Translations under genes and position numbers: made by a program
Source: Flavobacteriaceae bacterium
Lineage (GTDB): Bacteria; Bacteroidota; Bacteroidia; Flavobacteriales; Flavobacteriaceae
Assembly (NCBI GenBank): GCA_023263685.1
Contig: JALQVM010000003.1
Span: 1-37,929 of the forward strand
DNA: 37,929 nt
Direction of reading: 5' to 3'
Shown: positions 32,316 through 37,929 of the stretch, one piece after another
How positions within the stretch are numbered: the first letter of the stretch is position 1
Layout of the letters: the number at the start of each line of letters is the position of its first letter
The notes under the pieces: model-generated
The model's input: the letters and a program-made list of their open reading frames with translations, nothing else
Told to the model about the DNA's origin: nothing
Database searches by the model: none

Positions 32316-32323
32316 CAAAAGTA
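32316..32323 (-). promoter_or_regulatory. Candidate -7 element for the FabH-like gene
   Basis: On the minus strand the bases read TACTTTTG, an exact TAnnTTTG match, 8 bases before the start codon, which would give a nearly leaderless transcript. Because of this closeness the assignment is tentative. Confidence 0.35.
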
Positions 32324-32428
32324 CTTTTTTGTGTTCCTAACGAGGAGTCACGCCTAAAACAGCTACGAAGCCTAAGGAGTAAAATAAGCCAATAAAATGC
32401 AAACAAAAATTTTGTTAATATTTGTTTA

Positions 32429-35278
32429 TCAGCTGGTTACGTAAGATTCAATAGGAGAGCAACTGCAGATTAAATTACGGTCTCCATAGGCCTCATCCAC
32501 ACGTCGGACAGCCGGCCAAAATTTATTTTCGCGAACAAATTCAAGCGGAAAGGCGGCTTTTTGTCTAGAGTAGGGAAAGTCCCAAGCATCTGCAGTAATC
32601 ATGGCTAAGGTATGGGGTGCGTTTTTAAGCAAGGCATGATCCTCGGCATTTTCAGACGCTATTTCCATGCGAATGGATATCATTGCTTCACAAAAACGAT
32701 CAATTTCAGCCAGATTTTCACTCTCGGTGGGTTCAATCATCATTGTTCCTGCCACAGGAAAAGAAACGGTAGGAGCATGAAAGCCATAGTCCATAAGACG
32801 TTTCGCAATATCCGTCACTTCGATACCCAGTTCTTTAAATGGTCGGCAATCAATAATGAGTTCATGAGCTGCTCTTCCCTGTTCTCCAGTATAAAGAATG
32901 TCATAAGCGCCCGCAATGCGTTTTTGGATGTAATTGGCATTTAATATCGCAATTTCAGTGGCTTTCTGAAGTCCTGAACCTCCCAACATTTTGATGTAGC
33001 CATAGGAAATAAGGCAAGCCAAAGCCGAGCCATAGGGTGCGGCTGAAATGGCGGTAATGGCATGACTTCCTCCGGTAGAAATCACCGGATTTCCGGGTAA
33101 AAAAGGAGCTAAATGTGCTGCTACACATATTGGGCCGACTCCAGGTCCACCCCCTCCATGGGGAATGGCGAATGTTTTGTGTAAATTTAGATGGCACACA
33201 TCCGCACCAATGGCCGCGGGACTGGTTAGGCCTACTTGTGCATTCATGTTTGCACCGTCCATGTACACTTGTCCTCCACATTCGTGAATAAGCTGGGTGA
33301 TGTCTTTAATCTTTGTTTCAAAAACTCCATGTGTACTTGGATACGTAATCATCAATCCAGCAAGATTGTCTTTGTGTTCCCTTGCTTTTTGATGCAGATC
33401 ATCCCAATCGATATTTCCTTTAGCGTCCGTTGCTGTTACCACAACTTTCATTCCGGCCATGACGGCGGAAGCTGGATTAGTACCATGGGCGGAGGAAGGA
33501 ATCAAACAAATGTTCCGATGGCTTTCGTTTCGGGATTCGTGATAGGCTCGAATAACCATGAGTCCAGAGTATTCCCCCTGGGCGCCAGAATTGGGTTGGA
33601 GTGAAGTGGCGGCAAAGCCGGTTACTTCGTTTAATTGTTCGCTTAGTTTTTCTAGTACTTCATGATACCCTTTCGCTTGTTCTTCAGGAACAAAGGGGTG
33701 AATGTTGCCCCAATTAGGATCGCTCAACGGGAGCATTTCAGCAGCAGCATTAAGTTTCATTGTACATGATCCCAAAGAGATCATGGAGTGATTCAATGCG
33801 AGATCTTTTCTTTCTAAACTTTTGATGTACCGCATGAGTGCGGTTTCTGAATGGTAAGAATTGAAAATAGCATGAGTTAAATAGTTGCTTTTTCTTTCTT
33901 GGTCAGATGGTAACTGGGAGCTTACTTGACCGTTTAGAACAGGACTTTCTTTGGTTAAATATGTTGCAAAAACAGCAGCAATTTGAGCGATCTCTTCTTC
34001 GCTAGTGGTTTCATTAATGGAAATGCAAACGGTTTGCTCATCGGGGTAGTAAAAGTTGAATTTTTGTTCCTCAGCTATTTTTTTAATGGCTGCCGCATCT
34101 ATATCAATTTGTAAGGTGTCAAAAAAGTACTCGTTTTTTTGAACGACCCCCATCTCCTTTAAAAGTACATTGAGCTGAACTGCTTTCGTGTGAATCTGCT
34201 GGGCTATGTATTTCAATCCTTTGGGACCGTGGTATACCGCATACATACCTGCCATAACAGCTAAAAGAACTTGAGCAGTACAAATGTTAGAAGTCGCTCG
34301 ATCCCTTTTGATGTGTTGTTCCCGTGTTTGCAATGCCATGCGTAAGGCAGGATTTTCGTTGAGGTCTTTTGTTTGACCAATTATTCGGCCGGGAATATTT
34401 CTTTTGTAGCTTTCCTTGGTTGCAAAAAAGGCAGCGTGAGGGCCTCCGTATCCGAGGGGAATCCCAAAGCGTTGTGTGGTTCCAACCACCACATCTGCAC
34501 CGTAAGAACCCGGACTTTCTAAAAGAACAAGACTCATGATATCTGCTGCTACCACGGTGGTCATTTCAAACAATTGCGCTTTTTGTATCCAATTTTTTAG
34601 GTTGGGAACGGATCCCTTTTTTCCTGGGTATTGGAAAAGTGCTCCAAAAAAATCAGCTGAAAAGTCATCCTCTTCTGGATTGCCAAGCTGTAATATAATT
34701 CCCAAAGGGGTCGCTCGAGTGTGGAGTAAGGAAAGCGTTTGAGGGAGAATGTTTTCATCCACAAAAAAACGACAGGCGTCATTCTTTTTTTGGGTTCGGC
34801 TGCGTGCCCCAAAAAGCATGGTCATGGCTTCCGCCGCTGCGGTACTTTCATCCAATAGGGAGGCATTGGCCAATTCCATTCCCGTTAAATCACAAACCAC
34901 CGTTTGGAAATTGAATAAAGCTTCCAATCGACCTTGAGCGATTTCAGCTTGGTAAGGAGTATAGGCAGTGTACCAACCCGGATTTTCAAGTATATTTCTC
35001 TGGATTACTGCGGGAGTAATGGCAGCATGGTAGCCCAATCCGATGAAGCTCGTAAAATTTTCATTTTTTCTACCTAAACTTTGAATGTGTTTTGAAAATT
35101 CAAACTCGCTAATGGCTTTATCTAGCGCTAGGGGTTTTTTAAGTCTAATGCTTTGCGGTAAGGTTTGTTCAAGCAATTCATCGACGGAATTTGCACCGAT
35201 TGTAGCCAGCATTTTTTGTATTTCTTCTTCATTGGGTCCGATATGTCTCTCAACAAACTTATCCGTTCTCATAGGCAT
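32429..35278 (-). CDS. gcvP: Glycine dehydrogenase (decarboxylating), P protein
   Basis: A 949-residue pyridoxal-phosphate enzyme, full length for the single-chain GcvP. It decarboxylates glycine and transfers the methylamine group to lipoylated H protein in the glycine cleavage system. The N-terminus has FVERHIGPNEEEIQKML; the first half is the non-catalytic homologous half; the second half carries the PLP lysine in NLHKTFAIPHGGGGPG (about residue 699). I chose ATG at 35278 (MPMRTDKF); ATG at 35272 is an equally good alternative, and TTG at 35281 is not convincing. gcvT and gcvH are not in the window. A promoter-like element lies 12 bases upstream. Confidence 0.96.
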   Translation of the reverse strand: MPMRTDKFVERHIGPNEEEIQKMLATIGANSVDELLEQTLPQSIRLKKPLALDKAISEFEFSKHIQSLGRKNENFTSFIGLGYHAAITPAVIQRNILENPGWYTAYTPYQAEIAQGRLEALFNFQTVVCDLTGMELANASLLDESTAAAEAMTMLFGARSRTQKKNDACRFFVDENILPQTLSLLHTRATPLGIILQLGNPEEDDFSADFFGALFQYPGKKGSVPNLKNWIQKAQLFEMTTVVAADIMSLVLLESPGSYGADVVVGTTQRFGIPLGYGGPHAAFFATKESYKRNIPGRIIGQTKDLNENPALRMALQTREQHIKRDRATSNICTAQVLLAVMAGMYAVYHGPKGLKYIAQQIHTKAVQLNVLLKEMGVVQKNEYFFDTLQIDIDAAAIKKIAEEQKFNFYYPDEQTVCISINETTSEEEIAQIAAVFATYLTKESPVLNGQVSSQLPSDQERKSNYLTHAIFNSYHSETALMRYIKSLERKDLALNHSMISLGSCTMKLNAAAEMLPLSDPNWGNIHPFVPEEQAKGYHEVLEKLSEQLNEVTGFAATSLQPNSGAQGEYSGLMVIRAYHESRNESHRNICLIPSSAHGTNPASAVMAGMKVVVTATDAKGNIDWDDLHQKAREHKDNLAGLMITYPSTHGVFETKIKDITQLIHECGGQVYMDGANMNAQVGLTSPAAIGADVCHLNLHKTFAIPHGGGGPGVGPICVAAHLAPFLPGNPVISTGGSHAITAISAAPYGSALACLISYGYIKMLGGSGLQKATEIAILNANYIQKRIAGAYDILYTGEQGRAAHELIIDCRPFKELGIEVTDIAKRLMDYGFHAPTVSFPVAGTMMIEPTESENLAEIDRFCEAMISIRMEIASENAEDHALLKNAPHTLAMITADAWDFPYSRQKAAFPLEFVRENKFWPAVRRVDEAYGDRNLICSCSPIESYVTS

Positions 35279-35289
35279 CAATTGAAGTT

Positions 35290-35297
35290 CAAAAATA
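35290..35297 (-). promoter_or_regulatory. Candidate -7 element for gcvP
   Basis: On the minus strand the bases read TATTTTTG, an exact match to TAnnTTTG, 12 bases before the gcvP start codon, in the divergent gap with the UbiA-like gene. Confidence 0.45.
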
Positions 35298-35392
35298 AAA
35301 TATCTGAAGCGAATTTTTCAAGCGTTTTTTTCTATTCCTTAAAACTTTTTAAAAAATTGAATACAACTGCTGTAAAGTTTCGATATTTACAC

Positions 35393-36202
35393 GTGCAATT
35401 GGTCTTAAAAAAAATATTCGATTTTTATATAAAATCCAGTATTCATGTAGCTTTAGCTGTACTTGCGTTAGCAAAAATTAGCTTGTATACCGCAGGGATA
35501 ATACAGCAGGAGATATTGTTAATATTTATTTTTTTTTCTGCAGTTTCAGCCTATAATTTTGTCAAATTTTTTCCCCTTTTAAAAGGTTCTCCATTGCGTT
35601 TGTCAGATGCACTCATACTTGGGCTTACTCTTGGCACTTTGCTTATCAGTGGGGGCGTACTTTTTTTATTGCCATGGCGGGTCCTAGTTTTTGCTTTTTT
35701 AGGAGGAATTTTGGTGCTAGGGTACACCATTCCTTTTCATACAAGTTTATCCAATTGGAGAAACCTACGTGGGTGGAAACTCAATTGGGTCGTCTTGAGT
35801 TGGTTGTGCCTTACTGTGGGTGCGCCATTGACTTCTGTTGAGGGGGTTGACACCCTGCTTTTTGTGAAGTTAGCCGTGTTACAAGGAGTCTATATTTATG
35901 TTGCGATACTTCCTTTTGAGATTGGCGATCTGAACTCCGATACGACTGAACTACAAACTTTGCCTCAACGGTACGGAATTATTCGGGTTAAAATTTGGGG
36001 GGGGCTTCTACTGCTTTTGGCTAGTTTTTTTGCCCTACTAAGTTTTGGATATACCTCCCCAATGGGGAGCAGTTCACTCCTTGTTTTTTTACTTTTAGGG
36101 ATTTTCCTCGGGAAAAGTAATCCAGAACAATCTCCTTATTTTGCTCGTTTTTGGGTTGAGGGACTTCCCTTATTGTGGTGTGTTTTAATTTATTATTTTT
36201 AG
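35393..36202 (+). CDS. UbiA-like integral membrane protein
   Basis: A membrane protein of about 269 residues with roughly eight hydrophobic helices. YNFVKFFPLLKG and the NWRNLRGWKLNWVVLSW segment, followed by ILPFEIGDLNSDT and TLPQRYGI, match a Flavobacteriaceae family related to UbiA prenyltransferases; the D-rich loop (EIGDLNSD) may be the second aspartate motif. Function in this subfamily is unassigned. The start is uncertain. An ATG at 35165 gives an extension that overlaps gcvP and shows no conserved features; GTG at 35393 or TTG at 35399 just before LKKIFDFYIKSSIHVALAV fits the first helix better. I use GTG. Confidence 0.65.
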   Translation: MQLVLKKIFDFYIKSSIHVALAVLALAKISLYTAGIIQQEILLIFIFFSAVSAYNFVKFFPLLKGSPLRLSDALILGLTLGTLLISGGVLFLLPWRVLVFAFLGGILVLGYTIPFHTSLSNWRNLRGWKLNWVVLSWLCLTVGAPLTSVEGVDTLLFVKLAVLQGVYIYVAILPFEIGDLNSDTTELQTLPQRYGIIRVKIWGGLLLLLASFFALLSFGYTSPMGSSSLLVFLLLGIFLGKSNPEQSPYFARFWVEGLPLLWCVLIYYF

Positions 36203-36231
36203 CAACTAACTCTATTTAAAACACCCAACAA

Positions 36232-36576
36232 ATGAAAAAGCTTGTTTTGCTGCTTTTGCTAATGTCCTGTGGTCAGGAACAGTCTGTAGTTGTAGAAACC
36301 GTTGAAAAAGAAACTTTTAAAGCGCTTCTTAAAAACAACTATCCGGTACTTGATGTGCGTACCCCACAAGAATACGATGGAGGGCATATAGATAAGGCAG
36401 TAAATATAGATTTTAACGCGCCTGATTTTAAGGATCAACTAGCTAAATTAGATAAGGATCAGCCTTTTTTGATTTATTGTGCTGTAGGAGGGAGAAGTGC
36501 CAGAGCCGCAAGTTTGATGCAAACCCTTGGGTTTAAAAAAGTCTACGAACTTAAGGGGGGATACCTTAATTGGTAA
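36232..36576 (+). CDS. Rhodanese-like domain lipoprotein
   Basis: A 114-residue protein with signal peptide MKKLVLLLLLMSC and lipobox cysteine C13, followed by a single rhodanese domain: VLDVRTPQEYDGGHIDKAVNIDF and active-site loop YCAVGGRSA with catalytic C83. Single-domain exported rhodaneses move sulfur from thiosulfate or persulfides or act as sulfide-sensing or carrier proteins. It lies 30 bases downstream of the UbiA-like gene and converges on the broken S74-type gene with a gap of 3 bases. Confidence 0.9.
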   Translation: MKKLVLLLLLMSCGQEQSVVVETVEKETFKALLKNNYPVLDVRTPQEYDGGHIDKAVNIDFNAPDFKDQLAKLDKDQPFLIYCAVGGRSARAASLMQTLGFKKVYELKGGYLNW

Positions 36577-36579
36577 CCT

Positions 36580-37090
36580 TCAATGATTAATTTTTTCTTT
36601 TAGTGCACCGAGCTCTTGTTGTTGTTGGACGAGATCAACCAAAATAGGGATCAAACCCAAATAGTCTATACTTTTAATTTCTTGGCTTCCGTTTAGCGAA
36701 TGAACCAATTCAGGATAAATTTGTTCAAGCTCTTGAGCTATAAAACCGAATCTAATATTCCCAGGACGACTGCGGTTCTCAATTTGTACGATCTTCAGAA
36801 CCAATAGGAAAGGTAAACGTACCCTCGTGGTAAATTCGCACTTTTCCTACAACATAGGAATCGCTTTTGAGTTGTTCCCATTTGCTCTGGGGGCCGAAAG
36901 AAAGTACAGTTTCAGCCGAAGGGGTGGGGTCTGTTCGTAGTTTACCTCCGCTAAAGTAGGTTTGGTCAAACGCAATATGCAATTGGGCTTTTCCGTTGAG
37001 GTAAAGATCTCCAAAAACAGCAAGTTGACCCCATAGGGTTGAAGTAAACAACAGCCAAGCCAGAGTCACGGTAGGAATGGTATTAGGCAT
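36580..37090 (-). pseudogene. Broken tail-fibre/S74-type protein gene (deletion and frameshift remnant)
   Basis: Two minus-strand reading frames belong to one damaged gene. The upstream part (36779-37090, 103 codons) has a signal peptide ending WGQL and a beta-rich N-terminus with AVFGDLYLNGKAQLHIAF and GTFTFPIGSE, typical of Bacteroidota repeat/tail-fibre-like exported proteins. The downstream part (36580-36804, 74 codons) is the C-terminal intramolecular-chaperone-like tail: NIRFGFIAQELEQIYPELVHS and DYLGLIPILVDLVQQQQEL. They overlap in a different frame, with no room for the usual large middle. The likely history is an internal deletion that joined the two ends out of frame near 36780-36804. 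A sequencing or assembly error cannot be excluded but would not restore the missing middle. Confidence 0.7.
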
Positions 37091-37137
37091 CTTTTTTAAA
37101 AAACGGGACTATAATTTAAAAAAAATACCAGTTCATG

Positions 37138-37929
37138 TCAAGCCAATCCTGCCCTTCTGAGAAGAGCGGAAGGATCGGGTTCTTTTCCTCTAAATTTTTT
37201 ATATAAGGTCATGGGATGAACGGTACCCCCTTTAGAGAGTATGTTGTCATGAAACGAAGCGGCTGTTTCGGAATCGAAAATGCCTCTTTCTAAGAACAGC
37301 TCAAAAGCATCTGCATCCAAGACTTCAGCCCATTTGTAGCTGTAATAACCAGCAGCATATCCTCCTTGAAAAATATGAGAAAATGCTGTACTCATACAGT
37401 TTTCTGGAATATCCTTGGTGAATTGTAAGGCAGCAATTTGTTCTTTTTCGTGCGCTTTGATATGGGTAATTTGATCTGCGTTTTGATCGTGGTAGGACAA
37501 GTCTAAATAGCCAAAACTCAGCTGTCTTAAGGTTTGAAGTCCTTGTTGAAAGTGTGCTGCTTTTTTGATTTTTTCAATCAGTTCCTTGGGGATTATTTCC
37601 CCGGTTTGGTAATGTTTGGCATAGAGCGCAAGCGCTTCAGCTTCATAGCACCAATTTTCCATAATTTGAGAGGGAAGTTCTACAAAATCCCAAAAAACGC
37701 TCGTACCGCTTAGTGCTCCGTAGGTTGTATTTGCCAACATACCGTGGAGTGCATGGCCAAACTCATGAAATAGGGTTGTTACCTCTTGAAAGCTAAGTAA
37801 GGAGGGTTGGTTTTGAGTGGGTTTGGAGAAATTGCAAACGATGGAGATGTGGGGTCTTTGTGTTGCATTTTGTGAGCGATAGCTTGTCATCCACGCGCCA
37901 TTTCTTTTGCCTGGGCGCGGAAAAAAATC
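37138..37929 (-). CDS. M3 family metallopeptidase, C-terminal part (cut by window edge)
   Basis: The frame is open to the right edge of the window, so this is the C-terminal 263 codons of a longer gene, with residues FPRPGKRNGAWMTSY at the visible start. The zinc-binding HEFGHALH motif, then GTSVFWDFVELPSQIMENW and AAGYYSYKWAEVLDAD identify the M3 family (peptidyl-dipeptidase Dcp or oligopeptidase A type). These cytoplasmic or periplasmic enzymes degrade short peptides. FPRPGKRNGAW resembles Dcp more than OpdA. The N-terminus, and any signal peptide, lie outside the window. Confidence 0.93.
   Translation of the reverse strand, partial: DFFPRPGKRNGAWMTSYRSQNATQRPHISIVCNFSKPTQNQPSLLSFQEVTTLFHEFGHALHGMLANTTYGALSGTSVFWDFVELPSQIMENWCYEAEALALYAKHYQTGEIIPKELIEKIKKAAHFQQGLQTLRQLSFGYLDLSYHDQNADQITHIKAHEKEQIAALQFTKDIPENCMSTAFSHIFQGGYAAGYYSYKWAEVLDADAFELFLERGIFDSETAASFHDNILSKGGTVHPMTLYKKFRGKEPDPSALLRRAGLA

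Noticed and set aside
33236-33604. A 122-codon plus-strand reading frame opposite gcvP
   Set aside because: It is entirely antisense to the highly conserved catalytic half of gcvP and has no recognisable domain.
35165-35392. N-terminal extension of the UbiA-like protein from an upstream ATG
   Set aside because: The extension overlaps the 5' part of gcvP on the other strand, has no conserved features, and homologous helices start near 35399.

Overview
The window is chromosomal DNA from a member of the Bacteroidota, most likely a marine Flavobacteriaceae-type organism. Evidence: the gliding and type IX secretion genes gldJ and porV; the DUF5916, DUF2147 and UbiA-like proteins typical of the group; AT-rich leaders without clear Shine-Dalgarno sites; and several exact matches to the Bacteroidota promoter -7 element TAnnTTTG. 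I cannot name a genus. No insertion sequence, phage, integrase, CRISPR array or rRNA operon was seen. Both ends cut genes: the C-terminal part of an M1 aminopeptidase on the left and of an M3 oligopeptidase on the right.

Layout. Positions 1-3137 hold housekeeping genes (M1 peptidase end, tatA-like, O-methyltransferase, flavin reductase, small membrane protein, DUF2147 protein). A tRNA-Val(GAC) lies at 3430-3504. Then come a large CBM9/DUF5916 outer-membrane protein, a NagB-like deaminase, and an acetate module: DUF4212 small subunit, sodium/solute symporter and acetyl-CoA synthetase. On the minus strand, gldJ, murF and a small lipoprotein form a block. porV diverges from gldJ and is followed by pyruvate dehydrogenase E1-alpha and a two-lipoyl E2.

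The accessory centrepiece is 18229-28312. An eight-gene, tightly packed minus-strand operon encodes, in transcription order: a GH88-like unsaturated uronyl hydrolase without a signal peptide, a TIM-barrel isomerase/epimerase, a Gfo/Idh/MocA oxidoreductase, an SDR oxidoreductase, a small two-helix membrane protein, a sodium/solute symporter, a GH106-like alpha-L-rhamnosidase lipoprotein and an exported alpha/beta-hydrolase esterase. L-rhamnose mutarotase (rhaM) is divergent. Between them is a perfect 14-bp palindrome with a central CG, the shape of a LacI-family operator. The likely reading is an uptake and catabolic locus for small rhamnose- and uronate-containing oligosaccharides. The esterase and rhamnosidase would trim them outside the inner membrane, the symporter would import the product, and cytoplasmic GH88, oxidoreductases and isomerase would finish it. 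No SusC/SusD pair, polysaccharide lyase or sulfatase is present, so the locus resembles a scavenger module rather than a classical polysaccharide utilisation locus.

The right part (28406-37929) returns to core functions: an SDR, an SprT-like metalloprotein, an MlaF/MlaE-type lipid ABC pair, a FabH-like ketoacyl synthase, glycine dehydrogenase gcvP, a UbiA-like membrane protein, a rhodanese lipoprotein, and a broken tail-fibre/S74-type gene that looks like an out-of-frame deletion remnant.
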